Below, one piece after another: positions 45,185 to 53,445 of a stretch of DNA of 64,000 bases. Both the position numbers and the translations under genes were made by a program. The stretch's first letter is position 1. Each line of letters opens with the position of its first letter. Source of the DNA: Mycobacterium sp. DL440 (lineage in GTDB: Bacteria; Actinomycetota; Actinomycetes; Mycobacteriales; Mycobacteriaceae); the NCBI RefSeq assembly GCF_011745145.1, contig NZ_CP050191.1, forward strand, positions 4,706,280 to 4,770,279. Reading direction: 5' to 3'. The notes under the pieces are model-generated. The model was not told where the DNA came from. It saw nothing but the letters and a program-made list of their open reading frames with translations, and searched no databases.

Positions 45185-47005
45185 TCAACTCGATGCCGTC
45201 ATGCCGAGCACCTGTTTGAGTGCGGCCCGCATGTCCACCGGTTCGATCCGCATCAGCTGCGCCTCGTCGAGATCCGACAGATTCATGCCGTGGATCTCAC
45301 TGAGCCGGTATTCGCGTTCCTCTTCGGCGGCCTCGATCACGTTGCGCACGAACCGGCCGTTGCCGGCCAGGTCGATGCCGGGGCGCAATTGTCCCGATTG
45401 GTCGAGCGCCTCACTCTGGCACAGCGTGACGCACGCGGTGACGAGTTCTTCGTAGGCGGCCTCCGACAATTCGGAGTCCCTGGTGCGGGCGACGAGCTTG
45501 CCGATGTCCCCCAGTTCGTGCGGACCGTAGGAGCCGAACCGGATTCGTTTGGTGAACCGCGACGCCAGACCGTCGTTGGAGGCCAGGAAGCGATCGATCT
45601 CGGCGTCGTAGCCGGCGATGATCACGACGAGACGGTCGCGGTCGTTCTCCATGCGGGCCAGCAGGGTGTCGACGGCCTCACGGCCGAAGGCGTCGCCGCC
45701 GGACAAGCCGGTCTGGATCAACGTGTAGGCCTCGTCGATGAACAGCACCCCGTCCATCGCCGAGTCAATCAGAGCGGTGGTCTTGATCGCGGTGCTGCCG
45801 AGATGCTGGCCGACGAAGTCGTGGCGTTTGGCCTCCACGATGTTTGGTGTGCGCAGCAGCCCCAGACCGCAATAGGTCTGTGCGACCACCCGGGCGATCG
45901 TGGTCTTGCCGGTGCCGGGCGGGCCGGTGAACGCCAGGTGCAGACTGCGCGCCGCCGAACTGAGCCCCTTGTCCCCGCGGACCTTTGCCAGCATCGCCGC
46001 TGACTTCAGTTTGGCGACTTGGAGTTTGACGTCTGACAAGCCGATCTGGCGATCCAGCTCCTGCTGTGCCGCTTGCAGGTATTCGTTGCCCCGCTCCGAC
46101 AGATCGTCGGCCAGGAGGTCCTCCGCCGACGGCACACTGGCCGGGTCCCAACGGTCGGCGCGCGAGTCGACGATCTCCTTCGAGGTGACCACCAGCCGGT
46201 ACTTGGGATCGGCCAACGCAGCAGCGTTCGCCTCGAATCCGGGGTCCTCGCTGTAGATCCGTTCGAAGATCACCCGGGCGTCCTGCTCTTCGCCCATCTC
46301 CCGAAGGGTCAGCCCCTTGCAGAACTCCGCGGCCCGCCGCGCTCCCGGAACCGGGCCCTCGATGGCCCGGTCGAGTCGGCGGATGCCCTCCCCGAACAGT
46401 CCCATCTGCGCGCACGCCGATCCGACCATCAGATCGGCACCGGCGCCGATATAGTTGTCGGTGAACGATCCCGATCTGCTCAGCGCACTCAGTACGTCGG
46501 GCCAGCGCTGCGTCGTGAAGTGCAGTACGCCACGGATATACGCACAGATCTCGCCGGTGTCACCGTCCGGCGCGGTCGCCGTCTGCTCCAGCTTGTCGAG
46601 CACCTGCTCAGCCTCGTCGAAATCCTTGGTGCTGATCATGCTGGCCGCGTAGGCAAGCCACATCTCGGTCTTGGTGCTCAACGGGTAGTCGAGGTACAGC
46701 CCGGTCTGGAAGCGCCCACTCAAGGACCGTTGCGGCAGACCGAGTCGGCGCTGCTCGCGGAACAACGACAGTGTGCTGGTTCGGTACAGGTGGTAGATGA
46801 CCTCGGGGCTGGTGTCACCGGTGGCTGCGCGGCCCAACCACGCATCGCACATGTCCGGGTCGTATTCAGTGGCCCGGCGGAACGCGAGCGCCGCGTACGG
46901 CAGGTCGCGTTCGGTCTCCAACCCGTCGATGGGAATGCCGAGCGACAGCACTCCGGCATCGAAAACCCGCTGCGCATCGGTGGATCCATTCATCGGAGGT
47001 GACAC
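45185..47005 (-). CDS. eccA: type VII secretion AAA+ ATPase EccA
   Basis: 606 aa. An N-terminal TPR-like helical domain (about 1-280) binds ESX substrates in this family; the C-terminal CbxX/CfxQ AAA domain has Walker A GPPGTGKTT (361-369), Walker B VLFIDEAYTL (420-429) and an arginine finger region SRFTKRIRFGS. It is cytosolic and helps recycle EspG chaperones from PE-PPE substrates. GTG 47005 has GAGGAGAT just upstream. It is the only Ecc component gene in the window. Confidence 0.95.
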   Translation of the reverse strand: MSPPMNGSTDAQRVFDAGVLSLGIPIDGLETERDLPYAALAFRRATEYDPDMCDAWLGRAATGDTSPEVIYHLYRTSTLSLFREQRRLGLPQRSLSGRFQTGLYLDYPLSTKTEMWLAYAASMISTKDFDEAEQVLDKLEQTATAPDGDTGEICAYIRGVLHFTTQRWPDVLSALSRSGSFTDNYIGAGADLMVGSACAQMGLFGEGIRRLDRAIEGPVPGARRAAEFCKGLTLREMGEEQDARVIFERIYSEDPGFEANAAALADPKYRLVVTSKEIVDSRADRWDPASVPSAEDLLADDLSERGNEYLQAAQQELDRQIGLSDVKLQVAKLKSAAMLAKVRGDKGLSSAARSLHLAFTGPPGTGKTTIARVVAQTYCGLGLLRTPNIVEAKRHDFVGQHLGSTAIKTTALIDSAMDGVLFIDEAYTLIQTGLSGGDAFGREAVDTLLARMENDRDRLVVIIAGYDAEIDRFLASNDGLASRFTKRIRFGSYGPHELGDIGKLVARTRDSELSEAAYEELVTACVTLCQSEALDQSGQLRPGIDLAGNGRFVRNVIEAAEEEREYRLSEIHGMNLSDLDEAQLMRIEPVDMRAALKQVLGMTASS

Positions 47006-47093
47006 ATCTCCTCACTGCACGGTCAGCCGCGATTCGTCCGCTGTCTCACCAGCACGTCCCGGTTGAGCTCCGGACGGACGCCCGCGAGTGTAC

Positions 47094-47099
47094 TAAGTT
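47094..47099 (+). promoter_or_regulatory. leaderless -10 element of the rightward ESX cluster
   Basis: TAAGTT ends 7 nt before ATG 47107. It lies in the 101-nt gap shared with divergent eccA. Confidence 0.45.
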
Positions 47100-47106
47100 G
47101 AGCAGA

Positions 47107-47424
47107 ATGGCACAGCCGGTGCAGTCAGCTGGCGGAACGATTTCGGTGCACACCACCGAACGCGGTCTGCCGGTGGCGCTTCGCCTCGACCCGGTCGAGT
47201 TGAAGAAGCCGCCCACACAACTGGCCGATGAGATCCTGGCGCTGTGCCGCCTGTCGGCGGCCCGTGCCCAGGTGGAGCGCAGGCGTGAGCTGGCCGAAAA
47301 GGGTTACGGCGCATCGGTCATCGGTCCGCTGCAACTGGCGACCGAGGATGAGCTGGGCCGCGCCGAGGACGAGGTCCTCGGTGAGGAGAACGAACTCCCG
47401 TCCACCTGGGGAAGGTCGGTATGA
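47107..47424 (+). CDS. EspD/DUF2694-like ESX-associated protein
   Basis: 105 aa. The segment TISVHTTERGLPVALRLDP...PPTQLADEILALCRLSAARAQVERRRELAEKG parallels the C-terminal half of EspD (Rv3614c), where a beta-hairpin is followed by a long helix of the YbaB type. The EspD upstream half is absent. It is translationally coupled to the next gene (ATGA overlap). Cytosolic stabiliser or partner of secreted Esp proteins, by analogy only. Confidence 0.65.
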   Translation: MAQPVQSAGGTISVHTTERGLPVALRLDPVELKKPPTQLADEILALCRLSAARAQVERRRELAEKGYGASVIGPLQLATEDELGRAEDEVLGEENELPSTWGRSV

Positions 47425-47834
47425 CCGGCCTCGCCGACTCGCTGGTCGGCCGCATCCGCAAACAGCGTGACCTGATGCAGGCGATGGATGAGCACTGCCA
47501 ATCGATTTCGGCTCGTGTCACGAGCCGTGACGGAAACGTCAGTGCCGAGGTCGACGGCATGGGTGCGATGACCGGGCTGTGGCTCGGGCCCGCCGCGCAC
47601 AAGCTGGGTGCGGACGCACTGGCGAAGCTGATTGTCGAAACCGCCGGTGCTGCCGCGCAGGTGGCGGCGGCCCGCCAGCAGTTTCTGTCCCAGGAATTCG
47701 CGCAGCGTCTGCAGGAACTGAACCAGACGCCGCTGACGCGCTGGGACGGCAGCGCCTTCGAACCACGGGGTCAGCGACCCTCGCCGGCAAACCGCGACCA
47801 GTCCGAGGAGCCCGACCAACCGGTTGGCACCTGA
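47421..47834 (+). CDS. YbaB/EbfC-family protein (EspL-like)
   Basis: 137 aa. The YbaB core is seen in SISARVTSRDGNVSAEVDGMGAMTGLWL followed by a helix LAKLIVETAGAAAQVAAAR. YbaB proteins bind nucleoids; ESX loci carry a divergent version (EspL, Rv3880c). C-terminal tail is polar and disordered. Overlap with the preceding gene by 4 nt indicates a two-gene unit. Confidence 0.75.
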   Translation: MTGLADSLVGRIRKQRDLMQAMDEHCQSISARVTSRDGNVSAEVDGMGAMTGLWLGPAAHKLGADALAKLIVETAGAAAQVAAARQQFLSQEFAQRLQELNQTPLTRWDGSAFEPRGQRPSPANRDQSEEPDQPVGT

Positions 47835-47980
47835 ACTGCGACGCAGCACCTCTCACGCCGGCACAATGCGCACGAGAATCGTTTATCCAGCAATTTTTTC
47901 CATTGCGCTAATTACCAAAACGAACGATCTACACGCATTATTTGCGGAAAATTCAGTTAGCTGCGCCCGGTGGGCGCGGC

Positions 47981-47986
47981 TATAGT
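47981..47986 (+). promoter_or_regulatory. -10 element before the PE-like gene
   Basis: TATAGT in an unusually AT-rich 207-nt intergenic stretch (47835-48041), 56 nt before ATG 48042, giving a leader of about 50 nt. The stretch holds no gene. Confidence 0.5.
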
Positions 47987-48041
47987 TTATTGGTCTCGTG
48001 CCCGCACAGCCCCTGCTTCCAGCTGGAAAGGTTTCAGCACG

Positions 48042-48326
48042 ATGAGCGACATTTTCGCCGCCCAACCCTCGGGGATGGCTACCTTTTCCGCTGCGAATGA
48101 GGCCGCCGCATCCGCGATAACCGCGGCTGGATCGGCCGACTCATCGGCGATGCTGATGTCCGCAGCAGCCGCACTCGGCCCGATCGGTGCGGTGTATCTG
48201 GCAGCTTTCGGCCCAGCTCAAGCCAACAATTTGGCCGGCACGCTGCTCGTCGGCGGAGTGCACGCCGCCACCGGAGCCGCCACCGAAGGGTCCCGGTCCG
48301 CCGTCCTGTCCAACGACGACGCCTAG
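48042..48326 (+). CDS. PE-like / Esp-type small ESX substrate
   Basis: 94 aa, Ala-rich, with two helices separated by AALGPIGAVYLAAFGPAQ. The size, position before an Esp-like protein and helical hairpin fit a PE-domain or EspF-like substrate. The usual secretion signal YxxxD/E is not clear. GGAAAGG lies 12 nt before the ATG. Probably forms a heterodimer with the next protein. Confidence 0.6.
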   Translation: MSDIFAAQPSGMATFSAANEAAASAITAAGSADSSAMLMSAAAALGPIGAVYLAAFGPAQANNLAGTLLVGGVHAATGAATEGSRSAVLSNDDA

Positions 48327-48338
48327 GCCTGACGCCAT

Positions 48339-49640
48339 ATGCCTACGGTTTTGCCTCCCCAGCCGGTAACCCCGGTTGGACAGTTGGCTCAACACGTTCC
48401 TGGCTACGACGCCACACCGGTCATCGCTGCTCAAGAACAGAACTTGCAAGACTTTCTGAATTTGCCAGTCCAACAAATTCTTGATCGTCTGGGTTTGCCG
48501 TCAATCGCGGATCAAAAGTCGGCAGAAGAGCCGCCCCCCGAAGGTCAACCCGAACAGCAGCCACCCGCCAATCCCATGGATCCGAGCGCGTTGATCAGCC
48601 CGGTCACCGATGCGCTCAGCTCGCTGGGCAGCGGTATGTTCGACGGGGTCGATCCGACGACGATGCTGCCGGCCATCGCCAAGATGTTCCAGTCCACCGG
48701 CGGCCCCATGGCGAAGTCGGTCAGTGCAGCGGGCGACGCCTGGCAGGGCGCGTCCGGCACTGCCGCGGCGGCCAAGACCACGAACGCCGTCGCCAACGGG
48801 GCCGAGGTCGGTGCCCAATCCGACGCCCTGAGTAGCAGTTTGACCGCGGCCGCCGCCAACGTCGGCCAGGCCAGGGTCCGACTCGTCGCCACCATCACCG
48901 AGTTCGCCGCGACCATCGCTGCCATCGGGCCCATGATCATCTTCCCGTGGGGCTGGGCCGCGGCAATCGCCGCTGCCAACAAGGCAATTGCCACCACTGC
49001 CGAAGTGATGACCGAACTGCAGACTTCACTGGCCACCCAGGCCGCCCAGGTCACCACGGCCGGCGCACCGGTGGGCATCACCGCTGCACCCGAGGGTGCC
49101 TCGTCACTGGCCGGCCTGGCCCAGCTGATGCCGATGGCGATGAAGGGTGCCGAGGCCGGAGTTCAGGCCGGCACCGGCGCGGCGTCGGCGGCCAGTTCGG
49201 CCGCCGCGAATCCCGCCATCGATCCGATGGACCCAGCCGCTGCCGATGCGGCCGAGGCCGAAGGCGGACCCGCGTTCGCGGGCGCGGGAATGGGTGCCGG
49301 CGGCGTCGGAGGTGGAATCGGGGGGAGCGGAACGCCCGCACCCCGGTCACTACCGATGTCGGCAATGATTCAGGCCGAAAGTGCAAGCGCCCCAGCACAA
49401 TCAGCTGCACCGCGGGTCGGTGGTGTCGGCTCACCGGGCATGATGGGGGGCGCGCCCATGGGGGCGATGGGCGCCGGCCAGGGCGCGAACGCCTCGTCCA
49501 GCAACAACCACACGTCGGCGTCCTTCCTGCACACCACCGACCAAGGCAGTGAGATCGTCGGCGATCTCGGCACTGCGGCACCCCCGGTCCTCGGGGAGGC
49601 CGACCCGTATCAGACTCCGGACGTCGAACTCCGGATCTAG
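48339..49640 (+). CDS. Esp-like Ala/Gly-rich ESX substrate
   Basis: 433 aa. A Pro-rich N-terminus with NLQDFLNLPVQQIL is followed by a helical region containing WxG (DAWQGASG, near residue 130) and a hydrophobic segment PMIIFPWGWAAAIAAANKAIATTAEV like the core of EspA/EspE/PPE-type proteins. The C-terminal half is Ala/Gly/Met-rich and disordered, ending in QTPDVELRI. It is most likely secreted by an ESX system as partner of the preceding protein. Confidence 0.7.
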   Translation: MPTVLPPQPVTPVGQLAQHVPGYDATPVIAAQEQNLQDFLNLPVQQILDRLGLPSIADQKSAEEPPPEGQPEQQPPANPMDPSALISPVTDALSSLGSGMFDGVDPTTMLPAIAKMFQSTGGPMAKSVSAAGDAWQGASGTAAAAKTTNAVANGAEVGAQSDALSSSLTAAAANVGQARVRLVATITEFAATIAAIGPMIIFPWGWAAAIAAANKAIATTAEVMTELQTSLATQAAQVTTAGAPVGITAAPEGASSLAGLAQLMPMAMKGAEAGVQAGTGAASAASSAAANPAIDPMDPAAADAAEAEGGPAFAGAGMGAGGVGGGIGGSGTPAPRSLPMSAMIQAESASAPAQSAAPRVGGVGSPGMMGGAPMGAMGAGQGANASSSNNHTSASFLHTTDQGSEIVGDLGTAAPPVLGEADPYQTPDVELRI

Positions 49641-49665
49641 TCATCCCCAACCAAGGAGAACGGTT

Positions 49666-49959
49666 ATGGCCGACAGCGACGGAATGTCCATCCAACCCGC
49701 AGAGGTGCAGGAGGTCAGCCGCCAACTCGACGAACTCGCCAACCGGGTACAGCGGGTGATGACCGAAGAGGCACCCAATCTCACGGTGATCCCGTCGGCC
49801 CGCGACGAGGTGTCGCAGCGGGTTGCCCAGACTCTCAACGAGGTTCACACCTCGTTCGGCACCACCACCGATCAGGGCATGGCCGAGGTCCACGAGGTGG
49901 CCGCGACACTGCGCGGTCATTCGTCCAACATTGCCGCCTCGGAGGACTTCGCCGGCTGA
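49666..49959 (+). CDS. PE-family protein
   Basis: 97 aa: only a PE domain, MSIQPAEVQEVSRQLDELA...SARDEVSQRVAQTLNEVHTSFGTTTDQGMAEVHEVAATLRG, which is a pair of antiparallel helices. It resembles PE35, the PE partner of PPE68 in ESX-1. AAGGAGAA precedes the ATG. It should pair with the PPE protein encoded 48 nt downstream. Confidence 0.8.
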   Translation: MADSDGMSIQPAEVQEVSRQLDELANRVQRVMTEEAPNLTVIPSARDEVSQRVAQTLNEVHTSFGTTTDQGMAEVHEVAATLRGHSSNIAASEDFAG

Positions 49960-50007
49960 CCATCACACGTACATCTGGTTCTGTTCTTCGAGGGGAGGTT
50001 TCCGGGC

Positions 50008-51093
50008 GTGGGGTTCACCGACGTTGCGTGGGAGTCACGCAGCACCGAGCAGCTGGCGCGTGACCTCACCGAGGGGCCCGGTCCGGCATCGGTCGGCGGT
50101 GCCGGCGCGGCCTGGATCCGGGTCGCCAACGAATTGGCCAATGTCTCCGTTGATTTCGACAAGCTCGTGGCACGGCTGCGGACTGCCTGGGACAGCCAGG
50201 CCTCCAGCGCGGCGGCTCAGCGCCTGGAAGAATTCGGCAAGTGGCTGCAGGCGATCAGCCTGAGCGCGGCAGGCAACGGTCAACGCGCCGAGGAGGCCGC
50301 GGTCGCCAACACGGTGGCGGTGCTCGCGATGCCCAGTGTGTCGGAGGCCATCGAGGCGAAGACAGCCCAGGACATGATGGCCTCACTGGCCGCTTACAAC
50401 GGGGCGGTGCTGACCGGGACGTTCGCCGAGTTCGACGCGGCCGCAACCGCCGACGCGGCCAGCGCTGCGGCCGTCATGCAGCAGTACGAAGAGGCCGCTG
50501 CCCCCTTGGCCCAGCCGTGGGAGCAACCCCCACCTCCGCAGGTGTCGAAAGGCAATGCCCTGGCGGCCGAACAGGGCGGCGAAGGCGCACCCGGCGGTGG
50601 CGGTGCGGCAGCCGGCGGCGCCCCTGCGCTGCCGCCACCACCGCTGGCGCCGATGCTCGCACCGGGCATCAAGTCGAGTACCGACCCGAAGGCGTTGCAG
50701 AAGACCGGATTTGCCGGGGCCGGCGGCTCCTCGGGCACCGGCGGTATGGGTGGCGCGCCCTACGCCCCGATGGGTGCCATGGGCCGTAACGACCAGAGCC
50801 GCGACTACGAGTCGGTGCAACCCGCGGCGACCCTGGACGGGGCCGGCGAACCGGGTGCCGGAGTGTCCGACGCCGGCCAGTCCTGGCTTCCCACCGCACA
50901 GCAGAACGACGCACCGTTCATGGTGTCGAACGTGAGTTGGGGTCCCGACACCGCGGTGTTCGACGAACTTGCAGCCCCTGAGGTGCCCGTCGGCGAGGGC
51001 TTCGCCGACGAACCGGAGCGCACGCTCGAACAGGTGGACAACCGCTGGGTCACTCCCCCGGTGATCGGCGTCGACCGGGGGCTCAACCTATGA
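50008..51093 (+). CDS. PPE-family protein (PPE68-like)
   Basis: 361 aa. The N-terminal PPE domain (about 1-165) has LTEGPGPASVGGAGAAWIRVA, the WxG-like TAWDSQASSAAAQRL and a helical tip region EFDAAATADAASAAAVMQQY. The rest is Gly/Pro-rich and disordered, ending VTPPVIGVDRGLNL. PPE proteins pair with PE and are bound by EspG, encoded next. GTG start with GGGGAGG upstream. Stop overlaps espG by 4 nt. Confidence 0.85.
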   Translation: MGFTDVAWESRSTEQLARDLTEGPGPASVGGAGAAWIRVANELANVSVDFDKLVARLRTAWDSQASSAAAQRLEEFGKWLQAISLSAAGNGQRAEEAAVANTVAVLAMPSVSEAIEAKTAQDMMASLAAYNGAVLTGTFAEFDAAATADAASAAAVMQQYEEAAAPLAQPWEQPPPPQVSKGNALAAEQGGEGAPGGGGAAAGGAPALPPPPLAPMLAPGIKSSTDPKALQKTGFAGAGGSSGTGGMGGAPYAPMGAMGRNDQSRDYESVQPAATLDGAGEPGAGVSDAGQSWLPTAQQNDAPFMVSNVSWGPDTAVFDELAAPEVPVGEGFADEPERTLEQVDNRWVTPPVIGVDRGLNL

Positions 51094-51902
51094 CGGCTTC
51101 GCTCGCTCCACAGTTCGTCGTGACCGATGACGAAATGCACGTTCTGGCTGCCTGTCTCGGGGTCCAAGCGCTGCCATTGGTGCTGGACCTGCGACCGCGA
51201 CACCCCACCGAATCCGCTCGGGCCGAGGCCGCGGGTGCAGCCGCCCGGAGCCTGACCGAGCGCGGCCTGCTGTCGGCCGGTGAGGTCAGCACCGAACTTG
51301 CCGTGGTCGTGCAATCGCTGCAACGGCCCGAGCGCGAGCTCGCGATGCGTTTGGTCACTCCCGATGGCCTGGCCCGCGTCGCGGTCGTGCGCCATGGCAC
51401 ACAATGCATCTCGGCCTGCCGGGTCGGCGCTGAGATCACCTTGGCTGTGATCCACGACGGAGCGCATCTGCCCAGCGCCACCGGTGCCCTGCTGAGTCGG
51501 CTCCCGGCGTCCGTCCCGGCCGAGATCAGTCCCGTCGGCGCGCCACTGACCGAAGTCGCCCAGGCATTGTCGGACACCCATGACGCCACCGAGTTGTCCG
51601 ACCGGATCCGTGCCCTCGGCGCCGACACCCGCACCGCGATGATGCTGGGCTCGGCACTGGCCGCCCGGTTGGCCTTCGCCGAGATCGTCTACTACGCACT
51701 CGATGACGACGTGGACCGCGTCTCACGTTCTGTCGGGGCGGTCGGCGTGTTCTACACCAAACGCGGACGGATCGTCGGCGCCCCGAGCTCCTCACCCAGC
51801 GGACAGTTGTGGACCACCCTCAAGCCAGGGTCGGATCACACGGTCAAGCAGGCCATCGGCCAGCTTGTCGAGCTGTCCGGCTACAGATGGGGGGACTGCT
51901 AG
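51090..51902 (+). CDS. espG: ESX secretion chaperone EspG
   Basis: 270 aa. The EspG family pattern is clear: WD-type N-terminus (DDEMHVLAACLG), LVTPDGLARVAVVRHG in the first half and a C-terminal GRIVGAPSSSPSGQLWTTL and KPGSDHTVKQAIGQLVELSG. EspG binds the tip of the PPE domain and keeps the PE-PPE pair soluble for export. ATGA overlap with the PPE gene indicates coupled synthesis. Confidence 0.88.
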   Translation: MTASLAPQFVVTDDEMHVLAACLGVQALPLVLDLRPRHPTESARAEAAGAAARSLTERGLLSAGEVSTELAVVVQSLQRPERELAMRLVTPDGLARVAVVRHGTQCISACRVGAEITLAVIHDGAHLPSATGALLSRLPASVPAEISPVGAPLTEVAQALSDTHDATELSDRIRALGADTRTAMMLGSALAARLAFAEIVYYALDDDVDRVSRSVGAVGVFYTKRGRIVGAPSSSPSGQLWTTLKPGSDHTVKQAIGQLVELSGYRWGDC

Positions 51903-51979
51903 ATCCGCTCCGTGTTCAACAGCGAATTCTCAACCACCGTCCGGCGACTCATGCCGGTTCTGACAAAGAGAGGTAAGGC

Positions 51980-52249
51980 ATGACGCTCCATCTGACGCCC
52001 GCGGAAGCCCAGAGCAAGATCGAGAATATCGACAAACAGATGATGGATGTCAGGCGGCTGGCTTCCCAGATCCTCGATTCCACCGAGTCGATGACCGCCA
52101 GCTCGTGGACGGGCGGCAAGGCGGCGAAGTTTCGCGGCATCATGACGCAGCATCACGAGGACTTCAACTACGTCATCAACAACCTGCAGCACATCGTCGA
52201 CAAGGGAAAGTCCGACATCAACGCACTCGTCAGCCACGACGCGGACTAG
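51980..52249 (+). CDS. WXG100-family Esx protein
   Basis: 89 aa, helical hairpin with the WXG motif in SSWTGGKAAKFRG at the turn and a C-terminal tail VSHDAD. Typical of EsxA/EsxB-type secreted dimers; which one it corresponds to is unclear. GAGAGGTAAGGC precedes the ATG. It should pair with the next gene product, 20 nt downstream. Confidence 0.82.
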   Translation: MTLHLTPAEAQSKIENIDKQMMDVRRLASQILDSTESMTASSWTGGKAAKFRGIMTQHHEDFNYVINNLQHIVDKGKSDINALVSHDAD

Positions 52250-52269
52250 ACATCGAAAGGTTTTGATCA

Positions 52270-52560
52270 ATGGATACGGATAGCATTCGGTACCAGTACG
52301 GAGCCAACTACGCGTCCCTGGACGACATTCAGGGGGTCACCAACAACGCGATGCAGATGCGCGAGGAAGTCAGCCAGGTGTTCGCCGCACTGCAGGGCGT
52401 GTACGAGGGCGACGCCGCGGCGACGTTGCACCAGAAGCAGACTCAGATCCTGCAGCAGATGGACGCGATCCTCAACGAGATCACCCAGACGCGGTCCGGG
52501 GGAAATCAGTCGCAGGAGGACGCGGCGGCGCTCGACAAGCATCTTGCCGGCGGTTTCTAG
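52270..52560 (+). CDS. Esx-like partner with YEG in place of WXG
   Basis: 96 aa helical hairpin. At the turn GVYEGDAAATLHQKQ stands where WXG would be, so Trp is replaced by Tyr. The N-terminal segment DTDSIRYQYGANYASLDDI and the C-terminal QEDAAALDKHLAGGF are helical/polar. Likely the second half of the Esx heterodimer; the atypical turn may mark a specialised pair. Confidence 0.75.
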   Translation: MDTDSIRYQYGANYASLDDIQGVTNNAMQMREEVSQVFAALQGVYEGDAAATLHQKQTQILQQMDAILNEITQTRSGGNQSQEDAAALDKHLAGGF

Positions 52561-52656
52561 CGCGGCAGCTCGTCAGCGGGCTCGGTTGGCAGCACCATCG
52601 CAACCGGGCCCGCTTGCGCGTCCGTTTTCCAGCTGCCGGAGAGAAAGGGGCACAAC

Positions 52657-53445
52657 GTGATCACTGACAAGGTGGCCCCGCTACGCCACGATGTCGAACC
52701 GTGGTTCATGAGCGGCTTCGACTTCCGCTGCATCTGGGAGGCACTCGGTCTCGACCGCCTGCCGTCCCCGCTGTCCTACCGCCATCGCGGACCTGAGTTC
52801 ATGTCCGAGGTGGAGGCCGATCGCACGGCCGCGCTGGCTCGGTTGCGTGCCGGGCTGAACCCGAATCGTGTTCGTATTCTTGAGGCTTTGCGGTACCCGG
52901 CATACCTCCTGCAGGGATTCGGCCGGATCGAGGCCGGCGCCGGGCAGCAGGTCTATCGTCTGCTCGGAGTGATCGGCACGACGGGTTACTGCGCTGTGAT
53001 CACCCAGGACCCCGGTGAACAATTCATCTTCGGCGAGGACGTCCAAATCATCGGGTGTGTCAACATCGATTTTCCTCAGATCGTCCTCGAAGCACTCCCG
53101 GCGTACAAGGCCGGTACCCGGCCCCGTAAGGAAGAGCTACTCGAGGATGAGACACCGACATCGGCGCTGCGGGACACCGAGATCACCGGATCGATTCTGC
53201 TCAGCGGATCCGCTGAGTTCAGCAAGGACTACCAACTACGCGACGCCACCCACCTGACGCTGATCAACATCGCCGACGACGGCGCCTATGTGGTCAACGA
53301 GGGCACGAATGCGTTCCAGGTCATTCCGGCGACCGTGCCCAATCTGATGCAGGTCTTCAAGAAGATCGAGAAGCGCCAGTCAGAAGCGTTGACGGAGAAG
53401 CTCTCCGCAGAACAAGCGGACCGGGAATTCGATGGCCTACCTTGA
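52657..53445 (+). CDS. divergent EspG-like protein
   Basis: 262 aa. The opening FDFRCIWEALGLDRLPSPLSYRHRG and RILEALRYPAYLLQGFGRIE follow the EspG N-terminal pattern (WEALGL..LP.PL), with the second beta-sheet VYRLLGVIGTTGYCAVITQDPG. The C-terminal third (GSAEFSKDYQLRDATHLTLINIADDGAYVV) is more divergent, replacing the usual SPSGQ segment. It probably chaperones a different substrate than the first EspG. Its stop overlaps the start of the KAS-like gene by 14 nt. Confidence 0.65.
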   Translation: MITDKVAPLRHDVEPWFMSGFDFRCIWEALGLDRLPSPLSYRHRGPEFMSEVEADRTAALARLRAGLNPNRVRILEALRYPAYLLQGFGRIEAGAGQQVYRLLGVIGTTGYCAVITQDPGEQFIFGEDVQIIGCVNIDFPQIVLEALPAYKAGTRPRKEELLEDETPTSALRDTEITGSILLSGSAEFSKDYQLRDATHLTLINIADDGAYVVNEGTNAFQVIPATVPNLMQVFKKIEKRQSEALTEKLSAEQADREFDGLP

